This document shows positions 1 to 8,358 of a DNA stretch of 64,000 nt, in pieces. Every line of letters starts with the position of its first letter. Position 1 is the first letter of the stretch. Source of the stretch: Enterococcus canintestini (GTDB lineage Bacteria; Bacillota; Bacilli; Lactobacillales; Enterococcaceae); the NCBI RefSeq assembly GCF_001885735.1, contig NZ_JXKG01000001.1, forward strand, positions 124,001 through 188,000, given 5' to 3'. The notes beneath the pieces are model-generated. The model was not told the DNA's origin and ran no database searches. It saw only the letters and a program-made list of their open reading frames with translations. A program made the position numbers and the translations under genes.

Positions 1-233
1 TCGGTGTAGGACATTTAGTAGATGAAAGTTACGTTAAAGAAGGTGCGGTTGTAATCGACGTGGGGATGAACCGTGACGCAAATAATAAATTAATCGGTGA
101 TGTTGATTTTGAGGCTGTCAAACCAATAGCCGATTTTATTACACCTGTTCCAGGCGGTGTAGGTCCGATGACCATTACCATGTTACTTTATCAAACCATT
201 AAAGCGTATCGTTTACAGAAATCAGGTGTTTAA
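1..233 (+). CDS. folD: FolD, C-terminal end (partial, 5' end outside window)
   Basis: The open frame runs from base 3 to the TAA at 231-233 and encodes the last ~76 residues of bifunctional methylenetetrahydrofolate dehydrogenase/cyclohydrolase. This cytosolic enzyme interconverts one-carbon tetrahydrofolate forms using NADP. Visible family marks are [14 protein letters not shown] and the conserved C-terminal [12 protein letters not shown], which lies near the cofactor site. The stop codon abuts the xseA start with no spacer, so the two genes are probably co-transcribed and translationally coupled. The N-terminal catalytic lysine region is not in the window. Confidence 0.93.
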   Translation, partial: GVGHLVDESYVKEGAVVIDVGMNRDANNKLIGDVDFEAVKPIADFITPVPGGVGPMTITMLLYQTIKAYRLQKSGV

Positions 234-1571
234 ATGGCCCAAGAGTATCTGACAGTTACTGCTTTAACCAAATATTTAAAACGCAAATTTGATGCGGATC
301 CCTATTTAGAAAAGGTTTATTTGACTGGTGAAATTTCTAATTTTCGTTTGCGACCTAATCATCAATATTTTTCTTTAAAAGACGATGGAGCTAAAATTTC
401 GGCTGTAATGTTCAAAGGTGCGTTTAGTAAATTGAAGTTTCAACCAGAAGAAGGAATGAAAGTTTTTGTCGTTGGCCGCATTTCATTATATGAAGCCAGT
501 GGCAATTATCAAATTTATGTCGAGCAAATGGAACCAGATGGCATTGGGGCTTTATATCAGGCTTACGAACAATTAAAAGCAAAGTTGGACAAAGAAGGTT
601 TATTTTTAGCGCCTAAAAAAAACTTACCCAAATACCCTAAAAAAATTGCGGTTTTAACCAGTCCTAGTGGTGCTGTGATTCGAGATATTATGACAACGGT
701 GAAAAGACGGTATCCTATTGCGGAAATTACTTTATTTCCTACCATCGTACAAGGAGACAAAGCAGCAGGAGATGTCGTTACTAATATTGCTCGCGTAGAA
801 GCCATTGGGGATTTTGATACAATGATTATTGGACGTGGTGGTGGTTCAATTGAAGATTTATGGCCATTTAACGAAGAGAAAGTTGCTCGTGCTATTTTTG
901 CGGCAAAGACGCCAATTATATCATCGGTGGGACATGAAACAGATACTACTATCGCAGATTTAGTAGCCGATGTTCGGGCGGCAACACCTACTGCCGCAGC
1001 TGAGTTAGCAGTTCCGGTTTTAAGTGATGAAATTTTAAAAATTAAAGAAAAACAAACACGATTAGAACAGGCCTTTATGCATCAATTGGCTTTAAAAAAA
1101 GAGCGCTATGAACGCTTAAGTGCATCTTATGTTCTGCGACAGCCGGAACGACTTTATGAAGCCCAATCTATAAAGTTAGATCAATTAACCAAACGTCTGT
1201 TGCAAAGCACACAAAACCGACTTTTTGAAGAAGAAAGAAAAGTGATGCAATTAAATCACAATTTAAGGCAATTTAATCCTAAAAATAGGGTGAATGAATT
1301 AAAACAACAACAGAATTATTTACAAGAACGCTTAGAAAAAAGCATGAAGCAGCTTTTCCAACAAAAACAGCAATCTTTTCAAAATATCGTCCAATCTTTA
1401 GATTTACTCAGTCCTTTAAAAATTATGGGCAGAGGCTATAGTTATACGACTAAAGAAGAAAAGGTAATCAAAAGTGTAGAAGAAATTGCACCTAGTGATC
1501 AATTAGTTATTCATTACCAAGATGGTCAGGTAGAAGCTGCGGTAACAAAAATCACGTCTGAAGAAAAGTAA
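234..1571 (+). CDS. xseA: Exodeoxyribonuclease VII large subunit
   Basis: This is the catalytic subunit of exonuclease VII, which degrades single-stranded DNA from both ends together with XseB. The 445 aa match the usual length. An N-terminal OB-fold (about residues 5-100, with LTGEISNFR) binds ssDNA. The central catalytic domain carries GRGGGSIEDLW and SVGHETDTT, both typical of XseA, followed by a long coiled-coil region (about 265-400) and a short C-terminal domain with GRGYS. The ATG directly follows the folD stop, and xseB lies 67 nt downstream. This folD-xseA-xseB-ispA-tlyA order is common in Gram-positive bacteria. Confidence 0.96.
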   Translation: MAQEYLTVTALTKYLKRKFDADPYLEKVYLTGEISNFRLRPNHQYFSLKDDGAKISAVMFKGAFSKLKFQPEEGMKVFVVGRISLYEASGNYQIYVEQMEPDGIGALYQAYEQLKAKLDKEGLFLAPKKNLPKYPKKIAVLTSPSGAVIRDIMTTVKRRYPIAEITLFPTIVQGDKAAGDVVTNIARVEAIGDFDTMIIGRGGGSIEDLWPFNEEKVARAIFAAKTPIISSVGHETDTTIADLVADVRAATPTAAAELAVPVLSDEILKIKEKQTRLEQAFMHQLALKKERYERLSASYVLRQPERLYEAQSIKLDQLTKRLLQSTQNRLFEEERKVMQLNHNLRQFNPKNRVNELKQQQNYLQERLEKSMKQLFQQKQQSFQNIVQSLDLLSPLKIMGRGYSYTTKEEKVIKSVEEIAPSDQLVIHYQDGQVEAAVTKITSEEK

Positions 1572-1638
1572 GCTGTGAACAAATCATAAGTTTAAGATTT
1601 TCACTTTAAATAATCAGATGAGTAAAATGGAGGAAACA

Positions 1639-1860
1639 ATGGCTAAACAAACATTTGAAGAATCACTACAAGAACTAGAAGCAATTGTAAAGCAACTAGA
1701 ACAAGGCGATGTCCCTTTAGAAGAGGCATTAGCAGCTTTTAAAAAAGGTATTACGTTGAGTAAACAATGCCAAGAAACATTGACTAAAGCAGAAGATGCT
1801 TTGACCAAAATTATGCAAGAAAATGGCGAGGCTGTTGTCTTTGAAGAGGAAGAAAAATGA
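1639..1860 (+). CDS. xseB: Exodeoxyribonuclease VII small subunit
   Basis: The 73-aa acidic helical protein pairs with XseA to form exonuclease VII. The family pattern [18 protein letters not shown] followed by LEEALAAF is clear. A longer frame begins at 1618, but GGAGG at 1629-1633 sits five bases before the ATG at 1639, so I choose 1639, which gives a normal XseB length. The stop TGA overlaps the ispA ATG (ATGA, 1857-1860), which indicates translational coupling. Confidence 0.95.
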   Translation: MAKQTFEESLQELEAIVKQLEQGDVPLEEALAAFKKGITLSKQCQETLTKAEDALTKIMQENGEAVVFEEEEK

Positions 1861-2753
1861 GTTTATTGACTGAATTTAAACAAATTCATCTCACAAAAGT
1901 TGAAGCAGAAATGCGCCAATTTTTGCGACAACAGACCACAGATGAAACATTATTAGAAAGTATGCTTTATTCCATTGATGCCGGGGGAAAACGCTTGCGT
2001 CCGTTGTTACTACTTGCTACAATGGCCGGTTTTAATCAGAAGATTACATTAGGTGCCTATCAAACCGCTGCGGCCTTGGAAATGATTCATACTTATTCGT
2101 TAATTCATGACGATTTACCGGCAATGGATAACGATGAATTACGCCGTGGCATACCAACGAATCATATCAAATTTGGGGCGGGAATGGCCACATTAGCAGG
2201 CGACGGTTTATTGACTGAAGCTTTTCATTTATTAAGTAGAGCAGAATTATCTACTGAGCTACGGTTATTGTTGTTACAAAATTTAGCTAAAGCAAGTGGT
2301 ACAGTCGGGATGGTTGCCGGCCAGGCAGCAGATGTTCAAGGGGAAGGGAAGTTGTTGAGCCTAGAGGAAATGGCCTTCGTTCATCAGCGTAAAACCGGCG
2401 CTTTGTTCACATTTGCTTTAACTGCTGGTGGCTTGTTAGCAGAACAAGAAGAAAGTGTAGTTGATTTATTACAAACTTTAGCGCAACATTTGGGCCTTGC
2501 CTTTCAAATTCGCGATGATCTCCTTGATGTTACCGCCACAAAAGACGAGTTAGGCAAAAACGTCGGGCATGATGCTACATTAAATAAAAGTACCTACCCA
2601 GCTTTATTAGGTGTTGCAAAAAGTTCACAATTATTAGCTGCTGAATTGGCTGCAACAAAGGACTGTCTTAAAACATTACAAATGACTTCATTGGTCAAAC
2701 CGGAATTATTAATGTCTTTAATCGAAGAATTGACTTTGGAGGTGCAAGCGTAA
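1857..2753 (+). CDS. ispA: Farnesyl diphosphate synthase (polyprenyl synthetase family)
   Basis: The enzyme condenses isopentenyl diphosphate with DMAPP and geranyl diphosphate to make farnesyl diphosphate. That product is the precursor of undecaprenyl phosphate, the lipid carrier used by MraY, MurG and TagO encoded further along. The 298 aa include the first Asp-rich motif in [12 protein letters not shown] (about residue 85), the second in IRDDLLDV (about residue 220) and GGKRLRPLL near the N-terminus. The start overlaps the xseB stop by four bases. A short-chain synthase is inferred from length and from the sequence around the first Asp motif; exact chain length cannot be read with certainty. 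Confidence 0.93.
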   Translation: MSLLTEFKQIHLTKVEAEMRQFLRQQTTDETLLESMLYSIDAGGKRLRPLLLLATMAGFNQKITLGAYQTAAALEMIHTYSLIHDDLPAMDNDELRRGIPTNHIKFGAGMATLAGDGLLTEAFHLLSRAELSTELRLLLLQNLAKASGTVGMVAGQAADVQGEGKLLSLEEMAFVHQRKTGALFTFALTAGGLLAEQEESVVDLLQTLAQHLGLAFQIRDDLLDVTATKDELGKNVGHDATLNKSTYPALLGVAKSSQLLAAELAATKDCLKTLQMTSLVKPELLMSLIEELTLEVQA

Positions 2754-3569
2754 ATGAAAAAAGAACGAGTGGATGTTTTAGCGCACCAACAAGGTTTATT
2801 TGAAACTAGAGAACAGGCCAAAAGAGGGGTTATGGCTGGCTTAGTTTACTTGGCAAAAAATAGTGAGCGTTTAGATAAGCCTGGTGAGAAAATTCCTATA
2901 GATTCACTGTTGGAGTTAAAAGGTGCCAAACTACCGTACGTTTCACGAGGTGGATTAAAATTAGAGAAAGCCTTGCAAGTTTTTCACTTAACTATGCAAG
3001 ATAAAATTTTATTGGATATAGGTGCTTCAACTGGTGGGTTCACCGACGTAGCTTTACAAAATGGTGCAAAGCTAAGTTATGCTTTAGATGTGGGCTATAA
3101 TCAATTAGCCTGGAAATTACGCCAAGATCCGCGCGTGATTGTAATGGAAAGGACGAATTTTCGTTATAGCCAACCAGCGGATTTCACTGAAGGACTACCG
3201 CAAATTGCCACGATTGACGTTTCATTTATCTCTTTAAGTCTAATTTTGCCGCCATTGGCAAAGATTTTAGTTGAAGACGGTGATGTCATGGCACTTATTA
3301 AACCACAATTTGAAGCAGGAAAAGAAGCAGTAGGAAAACATGGAATTGTCAGAGATCCCAAAGTTCACCAAAATGTGTTGGAAAAAACGTTAGCCATGGC
3401 TTTAGCAAATGGCTTTTCTGTAATAGGGCTCGATTATTCTCCAATTAAAGGTGGTGAGGGGAATATTGAATTTATTACCCATTTACAAAAAAGCAATATG
3501 CCTCTAATTGCCCCTGAGATTGATATTACCGCTGTTGTAACAGCAGCCCATGAACAATTAAAGCAATAA
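2754..3569 (+). CDS. tlyA: TlyA-family rRNA 2'-O-methyltransferase (S4 + FtsJ-like)
   Basis: The 271-aa protein has an N-terminal S4 RNA-binding domain (about 4-65) and a Rossmann methyltransferase domain with the SAM motif DIGASTGGFTDVAL (about residue 85). The family methylates ribose in 16S/23S rRNA and is often mislabelled hemolysin. The ATG follows the ispA stop immediately, and GGAGGTG inside the ispA end is its ribosome binding site. It is the last gene of the folD-tlyA operon and is followed by a rod-like terminator. The exact rRNA target cannot be read from sequence. Confidence 0.92.
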   Translation: MKKERVDVLAHQQGLFETREQAKRGVMAGLVYLAKNSERLDKPGEKIPIDSLLELKGAKLPYVSRGGLKLEKALQVFHLTMQDKILLDIGASTGGFTDVALQNGAKLSYALDVGYNQLAWKLRQDPRVIVMERTNFRYSQPADFTEGLPQIATIDVSFISLSLILPPLAKILVEDGDVMALIKPQFEAGKEAVGKHGIVRDPKVHQNVLEKTLAMALANGFSVIGLDYSPIKGGEGNIEFITHLQKSNMPLIAPEIDITAVVTAAHEQLKQ

Positions 3570-3588
3570 TCTTTTGAAAAAAATATCA

Positions 3589-3684
3589 CCAAACAGGTGC
3601 TATATTGAAAATGCTAGTAATTTTTACTAGCATGCGTGATAGTAATTGCTTCAATACAGCGACTGTTTGGTTTTTTCTTTTCTT
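3589..3684 (+). terminator. Long multi-stem terminator after tlyA
   Basis: CCAAACAG (3589-3596) pairs with CTGTTTGG (3663-3670), which runs straight into a T-rich tract. Inside, GCTATATTGAA (3599-3609) pairs with TTCAATACAGC (3650-3660) with one mismatch. Within that, ATGCTAGTAA (3611-3620) and TTACTAGCAT (3624-3633) form a perfect 10-bp hairpin. The bases 3634-3649 are left single stranded. It ends the folD-tlyA operon. Confidence 0.75.
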
Positions 3685-3748
3685 AGGTCAACTTAACTGT
3701 CAAATTTTAGTTTTGTGTTGCCTTTATTTATACGGAAAAATACGTTAT

Positions 3749-3766
3749 TATTAATAAGAATTCAAA
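3749..3766 (+). promoter_or_regulatory. Candidate ARG box upstream of argR
   Basis: The 18 bases contain TTAAT-AAGA-ATTCA, an imperfect palindrome with one arm mismatch. They match about 14 of 18 positions of the B. subtilis AhrC consensus as I remember it. The site lies about 85 nt upstream of the argR ATG, where autoregulation would be expected. No convincing -35/-10 pair was identified around it. Confidence 0.4.
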
Positions 3767-3849
3767 GTAAAATAATTTTTGAGGAAAAGGCGTGTCAATT
3801 GGAGGTAGTTTCAATTACTGCGGCTTTATTTTATGTGAAGGAGCAAGCT

Positions 3850-4299
3850 ATGAGAAAAAAAGAGCGTCATCGTTTGATTACCCGCTTGTTGACAGAAAAA
3901 AATATTCAAAAACAAGAAGACTTTGTCGAGTTATTAAAAAGTCGGGGCGTGGTGGTTACCCAAGCGACAATTTCTCGGGATATTAAAGAGTTGAAATTGA
4001 TTAAAGTTCCCTCCCAAGAAGGCGGTTATCGTTACAGCTTACCGGCTGAAACGGCAGAAGATGTAGGGGTAAAATTAGAAAAAATGTTAAAAGATGCCTT
4101 TGTTTCTGTTGATCAAATGGAGAAATTCGTGGTGTTAAAAACATTGCCAGGTAATGCTTCTGCGATTGCTAATTTAATTGAAAAAAGATTTCAAGAAAGC
4201 TTATTTTCAGTTTTAAATGATGATGATACCGTTTTAATGATTACGCGGACAGAAACAGCAGCGCAAGACTTACGACAAGAATTTTTACGCTTTTTATAA
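3850..4299 (+). CDS. argR: Arginine repressor ArgR/AhrC family
   Basis: This is an arginine-responsive transcription factor; hexamers repress arginine biosynthesis and activate catabolism. The frame opens upstream at 3715, but AAGGAG at 3838-3843 and the family N-terminus MRKKERHRLITRLL place the start at 3850, giving the canonical 149 aa. The N-terminal winged helix is residues 1-70, with TQATISRDIKEL as recognition helix. The C-terminal oligomerisation/arginine domain ends with NDDDTVLMI, whose Asp residues bind arginine. recN follows after 18 nt, and the argR-recN pairing is widespread in Firmicutes. Species often encode several ArgR paralogues, so the exact regulon is uncertain. Confidence 0.93.
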   Translation: MRKKERHRLITRLLTEKNIQKQEDFVELLKSRGVVVTQATISRDIKELKLIKVPSQEGGYRYSLPAETAEDVGVKLEKMLKDAFVSVDQMEKFVVLKTLPGNASAIANLIEKRFQESLFSVLNDDDTVLMITRTETAAQDLRQEFLRFL

Positions 4300-4317
4300 A
4301 AGCAGGAGTTGAGGCAG

Positions 4318-5994
4318 ATGTTAGTAGAATTAGGAATTAAGAATTTTGCCATTATTTCCAGTTTGCGTCTCCAATTTCATAAAGGTATGACGGCGTTAAC
4401 CGGAGAAACCGGGGCTGGTAAGTCAATTATTATTGATGCAATGGGGCTTTTATGTGGGAGTCGTGGCTCGGCTGACTATATTCGTGAAGGTGCGACCAAA
4501 TGTAGTTTAGAAGGTTTATTCGAATTGCCAAATGACCGTGCGTTTCATGAGGTTTTAAGTGAGCTGGGGATTGAAACAGAAGACGAGTTGTTAATCGTCC
4601 AGCGGGATATTAGCCAAAGTGGTAAAAATATTTGTCGGGTCAACGGCCGGACATTAACTCTAGCTAATTTGCGACGAATTGGAGCTTTTTTAGTTGATAT
4701 TCAAGGTCAAAATGAGCACCAAGAGCTACTACAACCTGAGCGGCATTTGCATTTATTGGATCAATTTGGAGGTAAAAAATTTCAAGGATTATTAGAAAAA
4801 TACCGCCAAGCTTTTGAAACGTATCAGCATTTAAAACAACAAATGCGAAAAATTCAAGCCAATGAGCAATCATATGTCCAGCGGATGGATATGTTACATT
4901 TTCAACAAGATGAAATTGCTAGTGCCAATCTTTTGCCAAATGAAGAAGAAGAGCTAGTAGAGGAACGGGAAAAACTCGGTAATTACCAAAAAATTGTCGA
5001 TAGTTTAGCCCAGAGTTATGCCCTTTTAACCAATGATGAAGGCAACAGTTTAGATGGTGTAGGCGCAGCTTTAACCAGCATGCAAGATATTGCACATTTA
5101 GATAGTGAGTATGAAACGATTAGTGAAAATTTACAATCAGCTTTTTATTTGTTGCAAGAGGCAGCAGGCGATATTTCGCGCCAATTTGATAGTTTAGCCT
5201 TTGATGAGGGGCGTCTAGAAGAAGTAAACCAGCGCTTAGAGTTAATTCGGCAATTAAAACGTAAATATGGCGAAACAGTTCCAGAAATTTTAGCCTATCA
5301 TGAAGAGATCACAAAAGAATTAACGGAATCTGCTTATACAGAAGGGCAGTTGGAACATTTAGAAAAAGAGGTCAAAGAGCAAGAAGAAGTAACGTGGAAT
5401 TTAGCAGAACAGCTCCACCTAGAGCGAAAAAAAATTGCCCATAAACTTTCCCAAGCAATCGTCACAGAGCTAAAGGAATTGTATATGGAACACAGTCAAT
5501 TTGAAGTACGCTTTTTGAATGGAAAAAAAATACTCCAAGAAGCTGGATTTGATGAAGTGGAATTTTACTTAACTACTAATCCAGGGGAACCGTTAAAACC
5601 ACTAGTTAAAGTTGCTTCTGGCGGAGAGTTATCCCGAATGTTATTGGCATTAAAAACGATATTTTCGCAAAATCAAGGAATTACAAGTATTGTTTTTGAT
5701 GAGGTAGATACTGGTGTAAGTGGCAGAGTGGCACAAGCAATTGCTGAAAAAATTGCTAAAATTGCTGAAAATTCTCAAGTTTTGTGTATTACCCATTTAC
5801 CTCAAGTAGCGGCAATTGCTGATTACCAATACTATATTAAAAAAGAAATTCACGACGGACGGACGCAAACTATCGTCTCAGAACTTCCTCAAAATAAACG
5901 GGTTAACGAAATAGCCCGGATGTTGGCAGGTTCTGAAGTGACAGAGTTAACACTAGAACACGCCAAAGAATTATTAGCAATGGCTGGACATTAA
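4318..5994 (+). CDS. recN: DNA repair protein RecN
   Basis: RecN is an SMC-like ATPase that gathers double-strand break ends early in recombination repair. The 558 aa have a Walker A GETGAGKSIII (about residue 30), a long coiled-coil middle (about 150-370), the ABC signature VASGGELSRMLLALK and Walker B IVFDEVDTGVSG. A TTG at 4309 is in frame, but GCAGGAG ends at 4308, leaving no spacing. ATG 4318 has a 9-base spacer and begins MLVELGIKNFAI, the usual RecN N-terminus. A bidirectional terminator follows. Confidence 0.95.
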   Translation: MLVELGIKNFAIISSLRLQFHKGMTALTGETGAGKSIIIDAMGLLCGSRGSADYIREGATKCSLEGLFELPNDRAFHEVLSELGIETEDELLIVQRDISQSGKNICRVNGRTLTLANLRRIGAFLVDIQGQNEHQELLQPERHLHLLDQFGGKKFQGLLEKYRQAFETYQHLKQQMRKIQANEQSYVQRMDMLHFQQDEIASANLLPNEEEELVEEREKLGNYQKIVDSLAQSYALLTNDEGNSLDGVGAALTSMQDIAHLDSEYETISENLQSAFYLLQEAAGDISRQFDSLAFDEGRLEEVNQRLELIRQLKRKYGETVPEILAYHEEITKELTESAYTEGQLEHLEKEVKEQEEVTWNLAEQLHLERKKIAHKLSQAIVTELKELYMEHSQFEVRFLNGKKILQEAGFDEVEFYLTTNPGEPLKPLVKVASGGELSRMLLALKTIFSQNQGITSIVFDEVDTGVSGRVAQAIAEKIAKIAENSQVLCITHLPQVAAIADYQYYIKKEIHDGRTQTIVSELPQNKRVNEIARMLAGSEVTELTLEHAKELLAMAGH

Positions 5995-6000
5995 TAATTA

Positions 6001-6044
6001 AAAAATAGCCCGGAAAAAGCAAATGCTTTTCCCGGGCTATTTTT
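6001..6044. terminator. Bidirectional terminator recN / DUF4044 gene
   Basis: AAAAATAGCCCGG (6001-6013) pairs with CCGGGCTATTTTT (6032-6044), with an inner AAAAGC/GCTTTT stem. A/T tracts on both flanks let it serve recN on the plus strand and the small minus-strand gene that converges on it. Confidence 0.88.
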
Positions 6045-6057
6045 AATAGTATAGATT

Positions 6058-6174
6058 TTACATGACACTTAAAATAGCTGTTAAAAAGACAGAACCGACA
6101 GTCAAAATCAACATAGTCCAAATTACAACTTTAGTTACTTTACTAAAAGTGCTGCTGGATTTTTTTTCGTTCAT
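6058..6174 (-). CDS. Tiny single-span membrane protein (DUF4044-like)
   Basis: This 38-codon minus-strand ORF starts at the ATG complementary to 6172-6174 with AAGGGTGG upstream, and ends in TAA just before the recN terminator. The product begins MNEKKSSSTFSKVTK, followed by one hydrophobic helix (about residues 15-37). The charged KSTFxKxT start and single span resemble the DUF4044 family of Lactobacillales, which has no known function. It is not part of a longer frame. Family assignment is from memory of the pattern, so treat the name as tentative; that it is a real gene is supported by the RBS and its own terminator. Confidence 0.7.
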   Translation of the reverse strand: MNEKKSSSTFSKVTKVVIWTMLILTVGSVFLTAILSVM

Positions 6175-6252
6175 AAAGGCCACCCTTACATAAATTCTTC
6201 TCTTGGAGTTTACTCTTATTTTTCATGCACTTCAAGTTAATTGCTGTAAAAT

Positions 6253-7206
6253 TCACAAAAGATTCCTCTTTTTTAAATATTTAATTGCCACGTAACAAAT
6301 AATTATGGTTAACCCTGTAATTAGTAAAAAAGCATTATCCGATTCTGCGAAGGGAAGTTTAACATTCATCCCATATATTCCCCCAATAATAGTAGGAATA
6401 GTTAAAACAATTGTTAAAGAAGTCAATATCTTCATGACAATGTTCAAATTATTTGACACAATAGCAGAAAAAGTTTCATTCATTTGGCTAACCAATTGCA
6501 AATTAATTTTAGCAGAGGTCATCGATTGTTTTGTTTCCACCAATATATCGTGTAAATGATTATGATAAGCATGGTGATCTTGAAATTCAGTCGTGTTGGC
6601 CAATTTAGTTAAGGTTTTAAAATTAGCTTTTGTCGCTGCTTCAAATAAAACAAGACTTTTTTGAATATCCATCAATTGATATAAATGCTTATTTTCAGTA
6701 GAAACTTGTATTTGGCCTTCTAATTTATCGACTTGATGCCTTAAATCGGCTAAATCGTGGTTGTAAGTCAAAGCCAAGTGCCAAAGAATCTGTAACACCA
6801 GATTCAATTTACTACTCATATCGTTTTTAGGTAACGGCTTTTCCAAAATATCTTTAAAAAACGGCATATGATAATTACAAACTGTAATGAGTTTTTTATC
6901 CGGAGTAATAATTAACGCCAAAGGATAAGTATTAAATTGTAAATAGCCACTTGGACTGGTCGAAACATAAGGAAACTGTAATAATAGCAAAACGGGAATC
7001 CGAAAGTTTTCTTGATTTAGTCCTTCTGCGCGGGCATTTTCATCGTCATCTAAGACACTTGTTAAATAATCTTTTGGTAGTTCATATTTTTGTGAAAGAA
7101 AGTCTATTTCATTGGGTGACGGTTTTTCGACATGAAGCCAAAGTGACTCTTTAACGTCTTTTGTTGGAGTTAATTGATTATCTTCAAGAAAATAATGCGT
7201 AATCAT
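6253..7206 (-). CDS. corA: CorA-family Mg2+/divalent cation transporter
   Basis: This inner-membrane channel for Mg2+ (or Co2+/Ni2+) forms pentamers. The 317-aa protein has a large acidic cytoplasmic N-terminal domain with a long helix (about 140-250), then two C-terminal membrane segments. The diagnostic GMN (IYGMNVKLPF) at the end of the first segment is the selectivity loop, and the protein ends in the basic KYLKKRNLL. An upstream in-frame ATG exists at 7230, but the ATG at 7206 has AAAGGA nine bases upstream and gives the expected N-terminus. A minus-strand TATAAT at 7229-7234 is a likely -10. The ion cannot be assigned. Confidence 0.9.
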   Translation of the reverse strand: MITHYFLEDNQLTPTKDVKESLWLHVEKPSPNEIDFLSQKYELPKDYLTSVLDDDENARAEGLNQENFRIPVLLLLQFPYVSTSPSGYLQFNTYPLALIITPDKKLITVCNYHMPFFKDILEKPLPKNDMSSKLNLVLQILWHLALTYNHDLADLRHQVDKLEGQIQVSTENKHLYQLMDIQKSLVLFEAATKANFKTLTKLANTTEFQDHHAYHNHLHDILVETKQSMTSAKINLQLVSQMNETFSAIVSNNLNIVMKILTSLTIVLTIPTIIGGIYGMNVKLPFAESDNAFLLITGLTIIICYVAIKYLKKRNLL

Positions 7207-7379
7207 GTAGTCACATCCTTTATGAAACATTATAATAGAAAAACGGTGGGATTTCTTTTGAAAGGCTATAAAAACTTAAGAAAAACTTAGGTGACTGCAA
7301 GAATTTTTAAAAGAACTGCAACACTGATGTAAAGAAAATCAAGTATAGTTACCCTAGCGGTATGGAGAGGAAATGAAAA

Positions 7380-7748
7380 ATGGAAAAGTTTACACCGTTA
7401 TTAGCATTTTGGTACATTTTTCCGGTAATTGTTTTGGTTGCCTGCAACTTTCTTGTGACCACTTTTGCTTTAACGAAACGTTTTAAAATAAAAGCCCCAG
7501 ATTTAGCGGTTCCTTTGCTGTTTTTAGGAATCAATCAAGTATCTCAAGCTACTTTTGCTTTTTCTGCATTGCCGTATTTTATTATCGGATTATTAATTTT
7601 AGGAATTGGTTTAGCGATTTTCCATGCTTATTTTTATGGCGAGTTAGCTTATGGCCGTTACTTGAAAATGTTTTGGCGGCTAGTTTTCTTATTGACGATG
7701 GTATTTTATGTTTTCATCGTCGTGTTGAGTTTATGGTATTTTCTGTAA
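7380..7748 (+). CDS. DUF3397 family membrane protein
   Basis: The 122-aa, very hydrophobic protein has four predicted membrane helices (roughly residues 8-30, 42-55, 62-85 and 98-121). It is found just upstream of mraZ in many Lactobacillales and fits the DUF3397 family. Its function is unknown. GGAGAGG at 7364-7370 precedes the ATG by nine bases. The gap of about 160 nt to mraZ holds a separate promoter, so it is probably not obligatorily co-transcribed with the division cluster. Confidence 0.75.
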   Translation: MEKFTPLLAFWYIFPVIVLVACNFLVTTFALTKRFKIKAPDLAVPLLFLGINQVSQATFAFSALPYFIIGLLILGIGLAIFHAYFYGELAYGRYLKMFWRLVFLLTMVFYVFIVVLSLWYFL

Positions 7749-7836
7749 CTTTTTTGTGATTTTTAGCTGAAATGAATTTGTTATTAATTCTTTTGTTATC
7801 CTTGGTGAAAAAAAGTCAAAAAACTTCGCTTTTCGC

Positions 7837-7893
7837 TATACATATTTGGTGGTAGAAAGTGGGGGATTGTGGTAGACTGTGTATATCAAGTGG
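7837..7893 (+). promoter_or_regulatory. mraZ promoter (-10) with MraZ-type direct-repeat operator
   Basis: TATACA at 7837-7842 is a plausible -10. Immediately downstream, GTGG recurs at exactly 10-nt steps (7849, 7859, 7869), with a degenerate GTGT at 7879 and another GTGG at 7890. MraZ is known to bind G-rich TGGG/GTGG repeats at 10-nt periodicity ahead of its own gene, so this is very likely the autoregulatory operator of the dcw cluster. The -35 is weak. Confidence 0.75.
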
Positions 7894-7912
7894 TGACAGG
7901 GGGTCTTTGTCG

Positions 7913-8344
7913 ATGTTTATGGGCGAGTTTCAGCATTCAATCGATGCCAAAGGTCGTTTAATCGTCCCAGCAAAATTGCGGGAAAAACTCGGCGAAAAAT
8001 TCATTGTTACCAGAGGACTTGATGGTTGTCTATTTGGCTATCCTTATGCTGAATGGGAAAAATTAGAAGAAAAGTTAAATGAAATGCCATTAGCTAAAAA
8101 AGATGCGCGTACTTTCGTTCGTTTTTTTTACTCAGCAGCTACTGAGTGTGAAATTGATAAACAAGGTCGGATTAATATTCCCCAAACTTTACGAAAACAC
8201 GCCGGTCTAACCAAAAATTGTGTTATTACCGGTGTAAGTAACCGAATTGAAATTTGGGATGAAGCGAAATGGCAAGCTTTCTCAGAAGAAGCGGAAGAGA
8301 ATTTTGATGAAATTGCCGAAACAATGATTGATTTTGGCTTATAG
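7913..8344 (+). CDS. mraZ: Transcriptional regulator MraZ
   Basis: MraZ is a DNA-binding protein with AbrB-like folds that represses the division/cell-wall operon. The frame is open from 7859, but [16 protein letters not shown] is the family N-terminus and AGGGGG at 7898-7903 gives good spacing to the ATG at 7913. This yields the standard 143 aa. Two SpoVT/AbrB-like repeats are visible, each with the D-x-KGR pattern ([13 protein letters not shown] at about 10 and [13 protein letters not shown] at about 83). It opens the dcw cluster and is followed 14 nt later by rsmH. Confidence 0.96.
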   Translation: MFMGEFQHSIDAKGRLIVPAKLREKLGEKFIVTRGLDGCLFGYPYAEWEKLEEKLNEMPLAKKDARTFVRFFYSAATECEIDKQGRINIPQTLRKHAGLTKNCVITGVSNRIEIWDEAKWQAFSEEAEENFDEIAETMIDFGL

Positions 8345-8358
8345 AAAGAGGAAATTAA

